Of a stretch of 64,000 nucleotides of DNA, positions 27,527-36,813 are shown one piece after another. The stretch is from positions 2,852,001-2,916,000 of the forward strand of contig OZ252020.1 in NCBI GenBank assembly GCA_965247505.1, written 5' to 3'. A program made the position numbers and the translations under genes. This DNA comes from CAIYRG01 sp965247505. Its GTDB lineage: Bacteria > Pseudomonadota > Alphaproteobacteria > Micropepsales > Micropepsaceae. The stretch's first letter is position 1. Each line of letters starts with the position of its first letter. A model generated the notes under the pieces. The model did not search any database and was not told the DNA's origin. It saw nothing but the letters and a program-made list of their open reading frames with translations.

Positions 27527-29350
27527 ATGAATAAGCCCATCCTAGCTCCCAGCAATGATACGATCACCCGGGGCAATCTTCCCGGTTCGAAAAAGGTCTA
27601 TGTCGGCGATCTCAATGTGCCCTTCCGCGAGGTTGGGCTTTCGGGTGGCGAGGCGCCGATCCGGCTTTACGATACATCTGGTCCGTATACGGACAATGAT
27701 ATCGCCCTCGATATTGCCAAGGGCCTGCCTTCGGTGCGCCGGCAATGGATTTTGGAGCGCGGTGATGTCGAGGAATATGATGGCCGAGATCGCCGGCCCG
27801 AAGACGACGGTCTGAAATCGGGTGAGCTGCTCTCGGTACCGCAATTCGACCGCGCCGGCCGCAAGCCCTTGCGGGCAAAGCCCGGCAAAAATGTGACTCA
27901 GCTCGAATATGCAAGGGCCGGTACTATTACCAAGGAAATGGAATATATCGCGGCGCGCGAAAACCTTGGGCGCTCAAAACTGGTCGATGGCGAGAGCTTC
28001 GGCGCTTCTATTCCGGACGAAATGACCCCGGAATTCGTGCGCGACGAAGTGGCCAGGGGCAGGGCGATTATCCCGGTCAACATCAATCATCCGGAAACCG
28101 AGCCGATGATCATCGGCCGTAACTTTCTCACCAAAGTGAACGCCAATATTGGTAATTCGATTGTGACCTCGGGCGCTGCCGAAGAAGTTGAAAAACTTGT
28201 CTGGTCAATCCGCTGGGGCGGCGACACGGTGATGGATCTTTCCACCGGGCGCCATATCCACACCATCCGCGAGTGGATTGTCCGCAACTCCCCCGTGCCA
28301 ATCGGCACCGTTCCGATCTATCAGGCGTTGGAAAAAGTCGATGGCATTGCGGAGGAGCTCACCTGGGAGGTCTATCGCGACACGCTGATTGAGCAATGCG
28401 AACAGGGCGTCGATTATTTCACCGTGCATGCCGGGGTGCGCCTTGCCCATATCCCGCTCTCGGCAGAACGCGTCACCGGCATTGTTTCGCGCGGGGGCTC
28501 GATCCTCGCCAAATGGTGCCTCGCCCATCACAAGGAAAATTTTCTCTACACCCATTTTGAAGATATCTGCGAGCTCTTGGGCCAATATGATGTGGCCTTC
28601 TCGCTTGGCGATGGTTTGCGCCCGGGCGCGACGGCCGATGCCAATGACGCGGCGCAATTCGCGGAACTGGATACTTTGGGCGAGCTCAACAAGGTTGCGC
28701 AAAAATACAATATCCAAACCATGATCGAAGGCCCGGGCCATGTCCCGATGCACAAGATCAAAGAAAATATGGACCGTCAGCTCGCCGCCTGCGACGAGGC
28801 GCCATTCTATACCCTTGGGCCTCTGACCACCGATGTGTCACCGGGTTATGATCACATTACCTCAGCCATTGGTGCGGCGATGATCGGCTGGTTCGGCACT
28901 GCGATGCTTTGCTATGTGACGCCGAAAGAGCATTTGGGTTTGCCCGACCGCGATGATGTGAAAACCGGCGTAATCACCTATCGTATAGCGGCCCATGCCG
29001 CAGATATGGCCAAAGGCCATCCGGCGGCGCGTATTTGGGATGATGCGATTTCCAAAGCGCGTTTCGAGTTCCGTTGGCGCGATCAATTCGCCCTAGCCAT
29101 GGATCCCGAAACCGCCGAGGCCTATCACGATGAAACGCTTCCGGCGGATGGCGCCAAAGTCGCGCATTTCTGCTCGATGTGCGGACCAAAATTCTGCTCG
29201 ATGAAAATTAGTCATGAAGTACGCGAAGCGGTGCGTGGAAATAACGACGCCTTTACATCGGACGAAATCCGCGCGGAGATGGCCAAGAAATCGCAAGAAT
29301 TCCGCGATTCAGGTTCGGAGATTTATTTGCCGAAAACTGCCGCTGAGTAG
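27527..29350 (+). CDS. thiC: Phosphomethylpyrimidine synthase ThiC
   Basis: Radical S-adenosylmethionine enzyme that rearranges aminoimidazole ribotide to hydroxymethylpyrimidine phosphate for thiamin synthesis. 607 residues, typical. The C-terminal cluster motif CSMCGPKFCSMKIS provides the CxxCxxxxC ligands of the [4Fe-4S] cluster. Also seen: EGPGHVPMHKIKENMD and SLGDGLRPG. Controlled by the preceding TPP riboswitch and followed by its own terminator; no other thi gene is adjacent. Confidence 0.97.
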   Translation: MNKPILAPSNDTITRGNLPGSKKVYVGDLNVPFREVGLSGGEAPIRLYDTSGPYTDNDIALDIAKGLPSVRRQWILERGDVEEYDGRDRRPEDDGLKSGELLSVPQFDRAGRKPLRAKPGKNVTQLEYARAGTITKEMEYIAARENLGRSKLVDGESFGASIPDEMTPEFVRDEVARGRAIIPVNINHPETEPMIIGRNFLTKVNANIGNSIVTSGAAEEVEKLVWSIRWGGDTVMDLSTGRHIHTIREWIVRNSPVPIGTVPIYQALEKVDGIAEELTWEVYRDTLIEQCEQGVDYFTVHAGVRLAHIPLSAERVTGIVSRGGSILAKWCLAHHKENFLYTHFEDICELLGQYDVAFSLGDGLRPGATADANDAAQFAELDTLGELNKVAQKYNIQTMIEGPGHVPMHKIKENMDRQLAACDEAPFYTLGPLTTDVSPGYDHITSAIGAAMIGWFGTAMLCYVTPKEHLGLPDRDDVKTGVITYRIAAHAADMAKGHPAARIWDDAISKARFEFRWRDQFALAMDPETAEAYHDETLPADGAKVAHFCSMCGPKFCSMKISHEVREAVRGNNDAFTSDEIRAEMAKKSQEFRDSGSEIYLPKTAAE

Positions 29351-29377
29351 AACGCTAAAATACAACCCATTTGGGAG

Positions 29378-29402
29378 GGCGTCGGGAAATCCGACGCCTT
29401 TT
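29378..29402 (+). terminator. Terminator downstream of thiC
   Basis: Stem GGCGTCGG / CCGACGCC with a 5 nt loop followed by TTTTCCGTTTT, starting 28 bp after the thiC stop. Confidence 0.85.
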
Positions 29403-29553
29403 CCGTTTTCTGAGGCAGCCAGAGGAAACCAACCCTTTCTTAGGGTTAAGTCTTTGTAATGTTAACAGTTTCCTGAATTCGTCGTGCTTTGTGCGCGATG
29501 CGAATTATGCTACGCTTCTATCGCTTGAGAGGCATTCGAAAGGAAGAATGGTT

Positions 29554-29928
29554 ATGAGAAGTAAAACTATTCTAGCCTCCACGGTTTTAGCCACGACACT
29601 GGTTGCTATTCCGGCTTTGGCGCAAGGCACTGATGTGTGCCTGCGACTGCGCGACATTCAGAGCACCAAGGTTGTCGACAGCTCTACGCTTGTGGCAACA
29701 GACCGTCGTCGCAACGAATATACCGTGCATATGAACGGTGCCTGCGTGGGCCTCACGACCAACGCGCAGCCTTTGATGTTTCGTCCACTCTCGGAACTTA
29801 GCTGTTTGAGGCGAGGCGATCGCGTGAGCTACTCTATGCCCGGTCAGCCGCTAAATATTCAGCTCTATGGCGGTTCGGGGCAGAGCACCTGCTTTATCGG
29901 CAGCATAACCGAAGGCGCGCCGTCCTAA
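29554..29928 (+). CDS. Small secreted protein, DUF6491-like, paralogue 1
   Basis: Exported protein of 124 residues with a clear signal peptide (about 23 residues, ending PALAQG). The mature part shows the pattern DVCLRLRDIQSTKVVDSSTL, a basic RRRNEYTV segment, a second Cys in GACVGL, a third in ELSCLRRGDRV and a fourth near STCFIG. This four-Cys layout resembles DUF6491 proteins and recurs in the gene 150 bp downstream. Two ATGs occur; the one at 29554 is used because AGGAAG then lies 7 nt away instead of 1. Function unknown; probably periplasmic with two disulfides. Confidence 0.7.
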   Translation: MRSKTILASTVLATTLVAIPALAQGTDVCLRLRDIQSTKVVDSSTLVATDRRRNEYTVHMNGACVGLTTNAQPLMFRPLSELSCLRRGDRVSYSMPGQPLNIQLYGGSGQSTCFIGSITEGAPS

Positions 29929-30080
29929 TCCGGGTGGCTTAATTTGGGTCGCTTAATTCGGGTCGCATCATAGGTGTCATAGGCTTTTGATAATTGACAA
30001 TTTCTTGCTTGGCTCGTGCCGTGCAGGAAGACACGCGCAAAGTGCTCATGGAAGCGAATGCGGGAAATGGGAGAGTTGCC

Positions 30081-30482
30081 ATGAAAATGGCTAGGCTATT
30101 TCTTTCTGTGCTTGGCCTAGGCTTTGTCCTCGGCACTTTATCTGCGGCTGCACAGAGCGGAGTATGCTTGCGTACCCAGCAGATCGACAATTGGGAGGTC
30201 GTCGACGATAGGACTTTGATCGTCACCGACCGGCTCGATCGGAAATATAGGCTCGGCCTTGTCGGCAGCTGCACCGGATTGCAGCAGACACGGTTTTCGC
30301 TTGGTTTCGAGACCTTTAGCGAGCTGAGTTGTGTACGGCCCGGCGATTCCATCCGATACAACGATCTTACCTTCGGCCCGGAGCGCTGTAGGATTACAAG
30401 TGTCGAGTCCTACATAGCCGAGGAGCCCGAAAACCCAAACTCCGAAAACCCTAAGCCTGAAAACCCTGGGGCCGAAGGCTAA
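30081..30482 (+). CDS. Small secreted protein, DUF6491-like, paralogue 2
   Basis: Exported protein of 133 residues, a tandem paralogue of the gene before it. Signal peptide to about residue 25 (LSAAAQSG). The mature part aligns block by block: GVCLRTQQIDNWEVVDDRTL, DRKYRLGL, GSCTGL, ELSCVRPGDSI and a fourth Cys in ERCRIT. It differs by a C-terminal low-complexity tail of repeated PEN/SEN units, (EEPENPNSENPKPENPG), absent from paralogue 1. The ATG at 30081 follows a GGGAGAG site. Function unknown. Confidence 0.68.
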   Translation: MKMARLFLSVLGLGFVLGTLSAAAQSGVCLRTQQIDNWEVVDDRTLIVTDRLDRKYRLGLVGSCTGLQQTRFSLGFETFSELSCVRPGDSIRYNDLTFGPERCRITSVESYIAEEPENPNSENPKPENPGAEG

Positions 30483-30561
30483 CGCGCTTAGCCGCGTTTC
30501 ATTTGCTTGCTTCTTTCGTCTAGTCTCGTTTTGAAGGCTCAAGCGCGAGGGGGGGGGGCAG

Positions 30562-31089
30562 TTGCGCGGTTATTTCGCCGTCGGTGTCGACGGCATATCC
30601 AAACCGATGAATCTCGGCAATCTCCTGCGCATTGCGCATGCGTTTGGGGCCAGCTTCTTTTTCACGGTGGATGCCCGGGCCGACTTTCCGGACGCCATCT
30701 CCGACACCTCGAAAGCCGATGGGCATCTGCCGGTGTATCAATTCGGCTCTGGCAGCGAGCTATGCTTGCCGGAGGGCTGTCAGCTGGTCGGTGTGGAAAT
30801 TACCGATGACGCGGTGGAATTGCCGAGTTTCCGGCACCCGGCGCGCGCGGCCTATGTATTTGGTTCTGAACGGCTTTCTCTGTCCCAGGAGGTTCTAAGC
30901 CGCTGCGAACATGTCGTCCAAATTCCAACGCGGTTTTCGATCAATGTTGGTATGGCCGGCGCCATTGTGATGTATGACCGGATGCTCAATCTCGGGCGGT
31001 TTCCGGCGCGGCCGGTTCGCCCAGGAGGCCCGGAAGAGCCGCTTCCGCCGCGGGCGAAATGGGGCGCGCCGATCCGTCGCCGCTCATGA
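30562..31089 (+). CDS. TrmH/SpoU-family RNA methyltransferase
   Basis: SPOUT-class RNA methyltransferase of 175 residues. The N-terminus RGYFAVGVDGISKPMNLGNL matches a subgroup beginning RGYF; motif 2 is AYVFGSERLSLS and motif 3 VQIPTRFSINVGMAGAIVMYD, which form the trefoil knot binding S-adenosylmethionine. Target nucleotide unknown. The start is a TTG at 30562; no upstream in-frame start exists. An uninterrupted run of ten G (30549-30558) sits where the ribosome-binding site should be, 3 nt before the TTG, an unusual arrangement prone to slippage. Confidence 0.8.
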   Translation: MRGYFAVGVDGISKPMNLGNLLRIAHAFGASFFFTVDARADFPDAISDTSKADGHLPVYQFGSGSELCLPEGCQLVGVEITDDAVELPSFRHPARAAYVFGSERLSLSQEVLSRCEHVVQIPTRFSINVGMAGAIVMYDRMLNLGRFPARPVRPGGPEEPLPPRAKWGAPIRRRS

Positions 31090-31198
31090 AAAATTGGTAA
31101 AGCTGCAAGCGACTTTAAAATGGGCGCTTCAAACCTTCCCCCAAATCATGCTTTAAGCATTGGGTTCGGGTGGGCAGCTCTCTCGGAAGGGTGAAAAG

Positions 31199-31738
31199 AT
31201 GCGTTTTTCAGGCTGGCGTCCTCTGGTGCTATTGGTCGCGTTCGCGGTTTTTCCCCCGGCGCAGGCAGCTGAACCGGGTGGCACCATGCTAACGGCAACG
31301 TTTCGGGATTGGTTCGTTTACCGGGCCGGCGAAGACGATGCGCTAAATTGTTTTGCTCTATCGAAGCCGCGGAGTTCGGATCCCGGTAATATCGAGCGCG
31401 ACGAAATCGCTTTTTTGATTTCAACTTGGCCTGCATTGGACAAACAGCATGAGCCGTCTATCGTCCCGGGCTATCCCTACGGCGAGGACGAAGGCGCTGC
31501 GGTCCGCGTCCAAATCGGCGGCGACCAATACGAGTTTGCTCTTCTCCGCAATGACGGAGATCGGGGTGGGGCCTGGATGGAAGCAGCCGAGCAAGAAGGG
31601 CGTCTGGTTAATTCGATGAAGGGCGGTGCCACAATGATCGTCACCGGCACATCGGTTCGTGGGACGCTTACCCGCGATACTTTTTCGCTCGCCGGCATCA
31701 CCGCTGCACTCGAGAATATCGAAGCGAACTGCAATTAA
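31199..31738 (+). CDS. Invasion-associated locus B (IalB)-family secreted protein
   Basis: Exported protein of 179 residues with a signal peptide ending at about PAQAAE. The mature part has the IalB layout: FRDWFVYRAG, LNCFALSKPRSSDP, ISTWPALD..., SIVPGYPYGED, LLRNDGDRGGAWM, a GGATMIVTGTSVRGTLT segment and DTFSLAGITAALE. Family members are periplasmic or envelope proteins common in Alphaproteobacteria, with a role in erythrocyte invasion shown only in Bartonella; no such role is implied here. Starts at ATG 31199 after GGAAGGGTG; ends 4 bp before rlmN. Confidence 0.82.
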   Translation: MRFSGWRPLVLLVAFAVFPPAQAAEPGGTMLTATFRDWFVYRAGEDDALNCFALSKPRSSDPGNIERDEIAFLISTWPALDKQHEPSIVPGYPYGEDEGAAVRVQIGGDQYEFALLRNDGDRGGAWMEAAEQEGRLVNSMKGGATMIVTGTSVRGTLTRDTFSLAGITAALENIEANCN

Positions 31739-31742
31739 GGAC

Positions 31743-32879
31743 ATGTCCTTCATGAGCGGGCTCGCGCCCCTGGTCGGCGTCAGCGCCGATGATCTCAAAA
31801 CAACACTTCAAGAGATTGGGGTGCCGCCCAAACAGACGCCTATGCGTGTGCGCCAATTGTGGAATTGGGTTTACGTTCACGGCGTGAATGATTTTGCGCG
31901 CATGACCAATCTCGCTGCCGACTTTCGTGATCTGGCAGCGGCGCATTTTTCCCTCATCCGGCCGGAAGTGGTGACGGAGCAGGTCTCGGAAGACGGTACG
32001 CGCAAGTGGCTTTTGCGCACCCAGCCGGGGATCGAATTCGAAACCGTCTATATCCCGGAAGAAAATCGCGGCACGCTTTGTATTTCCAGCCAGGTGGGCT
32101 GCACACTGACCTGCCGCTTTTGCCACACCGGCACGCAGGCGCTGGTACGCAATCTCGACGCATTCGAGATCGTCGGCCAGATCATGGTTGCGCGCGATGC
32201 GCTTGGCGATTGGCCCTCGACCAAGGAAAAGCGCCGTATCACCAATGTGGTGATGATGGGCATGGGTGAGCCGCTTTATAATTTCGATAACGTAAAAAAT
32301 GCGATCGCGATTATAGCCGACGGCGACGGTTTGGCGCTTTCCAAAAGACGGATCACGCTTTCGACCGCAGGTGTCGTTCCGATGATCGAGCGCGCGGGCG
32401 CCGAGATCGGGTCGATGTTGGCGATCTCGCTTCATTCCGCGCGCGATGAAGTGCGTGATCTTCTCGTGCCGCTCAACAAGAAATACCCAGTCAAGGAATT
32501 GATATCGGCGTGCCGGAACTATCCCGGTCTTTCCAACGCACGAAGGATTACCTTCGAATATGTCATGCTGAAAGGCGTGAATGATTCCATGGGCGACGCC
32601 AAGGCGCTGATCAAGCTGATTGCCGGCGTTCCGGCCAAGATCAATCTCATTCCCTTCAATCCCTGGCCAGATGCGCCCTATGAATGCTCGGATTGGGACC
32701 AAATCGAAAAATTTGCCGAGCTGGTCAATCGTGCCGGCTATGCCAGCCCGGTGCGCACCCCGCGTGGACGCGACATCATGGCTGCCTGCGGTCAGCTGAA
32801 ATCGGTGAGTGTGAAAGAGCGCGCTTCCACGCGCATGGCGGCGCTACGCTCGGCCGAACTCGCGCGGATGCCACATTAG
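31743..32879 (+). CDS. rlmN: Dual-specificity RNA methyltransferase RlmN
   Basis: Radical SAM enzyme methylating C2 of adenosine in 23S rRNA (A2503) and some tRNAs. 378 residues. The cluster motif CTLTCRFCHTG supplies CxxxCxxC, and the C-terminal MAACGQL holds the Cys that forms the methyl-enzyme intermediate. Also MMGMGEPLYNFDNV and LAISLHSARDEVRDLLVP. The ATG at 31743 lies 4 bp after the IalB stop; a second ATG at 31752 is possible. Confidence 0.95.
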   Translation: MSFMSGLAPLVGVSADDLKTTLQEIGVPPKQTPMRVRQLWNWVYVHGVNDFARMTNLAADFRDLAAAHFSLIRPEVVTEQVSEDGTRKWLLRTQPGIEFETVYIPEENRGTLCISSQVGCTLTCRFCHTGTQALVRNLDAFEIVGQIMVARDALGDWPSTKEKRRITNVVMMGMGEPLYNFDNVKNAIAIIADGDGLALSKRRITLSTAGVVPMIERAGAEIGSMLAISLHSARDEVRDLLVPLNKKYPVKELISACRNYPGLSNARRITFEYVMLKGVNDSMGDAKALIKLIAGVPAKINLIPFNPWPDAPYECSDWDQIEKFAELVNRAGYASPVRTPRGRDIMAACGQLKSVSVKERASTRMAALRSAELARMPH

Positions 32880-32892
32880 GCTTGCCCGCCAA

Positions 32893-32912
32893 TTGGCGCA
32901 GATTTGCGCCAA
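32893..32912. promoter_or_regulatory. Perfect 8 bp palindrome upstream of argG
   Basis: TTGGCGCA, four bases, TGCGCCAA, located in the 81 bp between rlmN and argG. It lacks a T tract so is not a normal terminator. It could be an operator for argG or a transcript-end hairpin; nothing decides between these. Confidence 0.35.
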
Positions 32913-32960
32913 ACCGCGCTATCCGATAGACCCCGCATCGGTGCGTAAGGCGCGAAGAAC

Positions 32961-34193
32961 ATGACAAAAAGCGGCGTGAACAAAGTGGTGCTGGCCTATT
33001 CGGGCGGGCTCGACACTTCAGTCATCCTCAAATGGCTGCAGAGCGAATATGGCTGCGAGATTGTGACTTTCACCGCCGATCTGGGGCAGGGTGAGGAATT
33101 GGCGCCCGCGCGGGGAAAAGCGAAGCTTCTCGGAATTAAAGACGAGAACATCTTCATCGAGGATTTGCGCGAGGAATTCGTCCGCGATTACGTCTTTCCG
33201 ATGTTCCGCGCCAATGCGCTTTATGAGGGTGTGTACCTCCTGGGCACCTCCATCGCCCGGCCGCTGATCTCCAAGAAGCAGATCGAGATCGCCGAAAAAA
33301 CCGGCGCCGATGCCGTGGCCCATGGCGCCACCGGCAAGGGTAATGATCAGGTCCGCTTCGAGCTTGCCTATTACGCGCTCAATCCCGACATCAAAATCAT
33401 CTCGCCCTGGCGGGAATGGGATCTGGCCAGCCGGGCCGAGCTCATCGCTTTTGCCGAAAAGCATCAGATTCCGATTCCGACGGATAAGCGCGGCGAAGCG
33501 CCTTTCTCGGTCGATGCAAATATTTTGCACTCGTCTTCGGAAGGAAAAGTGCTGGAAGACCCCGCGGCCGAGCCCGACAGCATTGTTTATCAACGGACGC
33601 TCTCGCCTCAGGATGCGCCGGACAAAGCAACCATCATTGAGATGGGATTTGAGAAAGGCGACCCGGTTTCCATCGACGGCGAAACGCTCTCGCCGGCAAA
33701 CTTGCTTGCCAAACTCAACGAGCTCGGCAAAGCGAACGGCATTGGACGTGTCGATCTTGTCGAGAATCGTTTTGTCGGGATGAAATCACGCGGTGTCTAT
33801 GAAACGCCGGGCGGCACCATTTTGTTGGCTGCCCACCGGGCGATGGAATCGCTCACCCTCGATCGCGGTGCGGCGCATCTCAAAGACGATCTGATGCCGC
33901 GCTATGCCGAGCTTATCTATAACGGTTTTTGGTTTTCACCCGAGCGCGAAATGCTGCGGGCCGCCATCGATGCGAGCCAGGAATTCGTGACGGGAAGCGT
34001 TACGCTGAAGCTCTACAAGGGCAATGTCATCGTCACGGGGCGCGCTTCGCCTTATTCCCTCTATGCCGAGGATTTGGTGACGTTCGAGGACGATCGCGGC
34101 GCCTATGACCAAAAAGATGCCGAAGGGTTCATCCGGCTAAACGCGCTGCGGCTCCGTACGCTCGCCAAGCGAAAGCGCAAACTGTCGGAATAG
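32961..34193 (+). CDS. argG: Argininosuccinate synthase
   Basis: Cytoplasmic ATP-dependent ligase joining citrulline and aspartate in arginine synthesis. 410 residues, usual length. The P-loop-like AYSGGLDTSVILKWL, the HGATGKGNDQVRFEL motif, and the C-terminal LYKGNVIVTGRASPYSLY are diagnostic. It stands alone; the partner argH is not in the window. A palindromic repeat follows 10 bp after the stop. Confidence 0.97.
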   Translation: MTKSGVNKVVLAYSGGLDTSVILKWLQSEYGCEIVTFTADLGQGEELAPARGKAKLLGIKDENIFIEDLREEFVRDYVFPMFRANALYEGVYLLGTSIARPLISKKQIEIAEKTGADAVAHGATGKGNDQVRFELAYYALNPDIKIISPWREWDLASRAELIAFAEKHQIPIPTDKRGEAPFSVDANILHSSSEGKVLEDPAAEPDSIVYQRTLSPQDAPDKATIIEMGFEKGDPVSIDGETLSPANLLAKLNELGKANGIGRVDLVENRFVGMKSRGVYETPGGTILLAAHRAMESLTLDRGAAHLKDDLMPRYAELIYNGFWFSPEREMLRAAIDASQEFVTGSVTLKLYKGNVIVTGRASPYSLYAEDLVTFEDDRGAYDQKDAEGFIRLNALRLRTLAKRKRKLSE

Positions 34194-34203
34194 GAGCGGG
34201 AAA

Positions 34204-34348
34204 GTCATCCCGGACGCAAAGCGATCCGGGACCTACTCCGATATAAACTCGATGACGATTGGTGTGTCGGGGAGCAGGAGGCTCCGTTCTGCATTGGCGC
34301 TAGGCTGCCAGATGGGTCCCGGATAGCCCTTTGGGCTTCCGGGATGAC
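34204..34348. repeat. Palindromic intergenic repeat, GTCATYCC family, copy 1
   Basis: 145 bp element with 11 bp perfect inverted ends (GTCATCCCGGA / TCCGGGATGAC). It fills the gap between the convergent argG and gyrB genes. Related ends occur at 49187-49293, 55215-55267 and 61023-61148 with different interiors. Confidence 0.6.
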
Positions 34349-34380
34349 AAGGCTACTAAAATGGGCGCCGCTGAATGCAA

Positions 34381-36813
34381 TCACACGTCCAGATTGGCGA
34401 CGTTTAGGGCATTGGTCTGAATGAATTCGCGGCGCGGTTCCACGGCATCGCCCATCAGCTTTACGAAAAGATCGTCGGCCAGGTCGGCATGCTCGATCTT
34501 CACTTGAAGAAGTGTGCGCGCGTTTTCGTCGAGCGTCGTTTCCCAAAGCTGGCCAGGATTCATTTCGCCAAGGCCTTTATAGCGCTGTAGCGAAAGCCCG
34601 TGACGTCCCCATTCGAAAATGGCGTCTAACAGTTGCGTCGGTGAGCGGATCTCGCGGGTGTCTTCTTTGCGTGTCAGCATTCCGACCTTCAAATAGGCTT
34701 CTTGGAGCTCGCCCGCCATGCGGTCCAGCTTACGCGCCTCGGAGCTTGCAATCAGCGCTCCGTCGATGGCGACGGTCTCGCGCACGCCGCGAACTTCGCG
34801 CCAGAATTTCAGACCACCGTCAATTGTCGGCTCGCCCTGCCAGCCGCGCTCTGTTTCATCAGAGAGTTGGTCCAGGCGCCGGGCAATATAGGCCGCTGCG
34901 TCCTTCGCCTTGTCGGAATCGTTTAAGATGTCCGGATTGAGCGCGCCGGCAATGGCGGCTTGCTCCAAAACCCTGCGGGAAAAATGCGGCGGAAACCCGT
35001 CGAGCGAGGAGCGGGCCGCCCTGGCGCGCTCGATCAATTGAACAAGCTCGGCGCCGACAAGCGTTTCGCCGGTGTGCAAGGTCAGAGCGGTGTCTTTCGT
35101 ACCTTCTGAGATGAGATATTCCTCAAGTTCCCGCTCGTCCTTCAAATAAAGCTCTGCCCGGCCACGCAGCGCTTTGTAGAGAGGTGGTTGCGCAATATAG
35201 AGATGGCCGCGTTCGATGAGCTCCGGCATTTGGCGGTAAAAGAAGGTCAGCAGGAGGGTGCGGATATGCGCACCGTCCACATCGGCGTCGGTCATAATAA
35301 TAATCTTGTGATAGCGGAGTTTGTCCGGGTTGAACTCCTCCGCGCCAATGCTGGTGCCAAGCGCGGTGATCATGGTGATGATTTCGTTGCTTGAGAGCAT
35401 TTTGTCGAAATGCGCACGTTCGACATTGAGAATTTTCCCGCGCAACGGAAGGACCGCTTGATTGGCCCGATTGCGCCCTTGTTTGGCCGATCCTCCGGCG
35501 CTATCGCCTTCGACAATGAATAGCTCGCATTTCGCCGGATCGCGCTCTTGGCAGTCGGCCAGTTTTCCAGGAAGCGAGCTGCCGTCCAGCACGCCCTTGC
35601 GCCGAGTGAGTTCGCGCGCTTTTCGCGCTGCATCGCGGGACGCTGCGGCTTCGATCACTTTGCTGACAATGGCGCGTGCTTCTGCCGGGTGCTCTTCGAA
35701 CCAGGTGCCCAATTGATCGAGGAGGGCCCCTTCGACCACCGGGCGCACTTCCGAAGAGACCAATTTGTCTTTCGTTTGCGAAGAGAATTTGGGATCCGGC
35801 ACTTTAACGGAAAGGACACAGGTCAAGCCTTCGCGGCAATCCTCTCCGGTGAGCGAAACCTTGTCTTTTTTCGCAGAGGCCAAGCCTTCCGCATATTTGG
35901 TCACGATCCGTGTGAGCGCCGCGCGAAAGCCCGCCAGATGCGTGCCGCCGTCGCGTTGCGGGATGTTGTTGGTAAAGCAGAGCATGTTCTCGTGGTAGGA
36001 ATCGTTCCACGAGAGGGCTGCCTCAACTCGCATGCCGTCGCGGTCGGCCCCGACAATAATGGGCTTCGCGATCAAGCCTGATTTTGCCCGGTCGAGATAT
36101 TGCACGAAGGCTTCTAAGCCGCCGTCATTTTTTAAGATCACTTCCTTTTTCTCGACGTGGCGCTGATCGGTTAAGATGATCGTGAGGCCCAAATTCAAGA
36201 AGGCGAGTTCACGCAGGCGATGCTCGAGGGTCGCAAAATTGAATTCGGTCATTGTGAAGGTTTTTGGGCTAGGGAGAAAGCTGACTTCGGTGCCGCGTTT
36301 TCCGCCTGAGTCACCGGTGATTTTTAGCGGCTCGCCCGGCTCGCCGTCGTGGAAGCGTAAAAAATGTTCCTTGCCGTCACGCCAAATACGAAGCTCTAGC
36401 AATTCGGACAGCGCGTTTACGACCGAAACGCCGACGCCGTGCAGCCCGCCCGAGACCTTGTAGGCGTTTTGTTCGAATTTCCCGCCTGCATGGAGTTGGG
36501 TCATGATGACTTGGGCGGCTGAAACGCCTTCGCCCTCATGAATGCCCACCGGAATACCGCGGCCATTGTCGCGGACCGTGCAAGAACCGTCCGCGTTGAG
36601 CGAAACGTCTACTTGATCGCAAAAACCCGCAAGTGCTTCGTCGATCGCGTTGTCGACCGTCTCGTAAACCATGTGGTGTAGTCCGGAGCCGTCATCGGTG
36701 TCCCCGATATACATGCCCGGGCGTTTGCGCACCGCATCCAGCCCTTTGAGAACCTTGATTGTGTCCGCACCATAATCGTCCTGCGGGCCTGGGATGGGAG
36801 GCATTTCGCTCAT
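34381..36813 (-). CDS. gyrB: DNA gyrase subunit B
   Basis: ATPase subunit of gyrase, 810 residues. GHKL ATP site: VRDNGRGIPVGIH and VSGGLHGVGVSVVNALS; Toprim domain: VEGDSAGGSAKQGRNRANQ, LPLRGKILNVERA and DADVDGAHIRTLL. C-terminal QRYKGLGEMNPGQLWETT is conserved. The ATG at 36813 overlaps the recF stop by ATGA, so gyrB is translated as the last gene of the dnaN-recF-gyrB run; an in-frame TTG two codons earlier is unlikely. Confidence 0.97.
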   Translation of the reverse strand: MSEMPPIPGPQDDYGADTIKVLKGLDAVRKRPGMYIGDTDDGSGLHHMVYETVDNAIDEALAGFCDQVDVSLNADGSCTVRDNGRGIPVGIHEGEGVSAAQVIMTQLHAGGKFEQNAYKVSGGLHGVGVSVVNALSELLELRIWRDGKEHFLRFHDGEPGEPLKITGDSGGKRGTEVSFLPSPKTFTMTEFNFATLEHRLRELAFLNLGLTIILTDQRHVEKKEVILKNDGGLEAFVQYLDRAKSGLIAKPIIVGADRDGMRVEAALSWNDSYHENMLCFTNNIPQRDGGTHLAGFRAALTRIVTKYAEGLASAKKDKVSLTGEDCREGLTCVLSVKVPDPKFSSQTKDKLVSSEVRPVVEGALLDQLGTWFEEHPAEARAIVSKVIEAAASRDAARKARELTRRKGVLDGSSLPGKLADCQERDPAKCELFIVEGDSAGGSAKQGRNRANQAVLPLRGKILNVERAHFDKMLSSNEIITMITALGTSIGAEEFNPDKLRYHKIIIMTDADVDGAHIRTLLLTFFYRQMPELIERGHLYIAQPPLYKALRGRAELYLKDERELEEYLISEGTKDTALTLHTGETLVGAELVQLIERARAARSSLDGFPPHFSRRVLEQAAIAGALNPDILNDSDKAKDAAAYIARRLDQLSDETERGWQGEPTIDGGLKFWREVRGVRETVAIDGALIASSEARKLDRMAGELQEAYLKVGMLTRKEDTREIRSPTQLLDAIFEWGRHGLSLQRYKGLGEMNPGQLWETTLDENARTLLQVKIEHADLADDLFVKLMGDAVEPRREFIQTNALNVANLDV

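Noticed and set aside
31698..32702. Open frame of about 334 codons antisense to rlmN
   Set aside because: Same reasoning: full overlap with a well-supported enzyme on the other strand and no motif.
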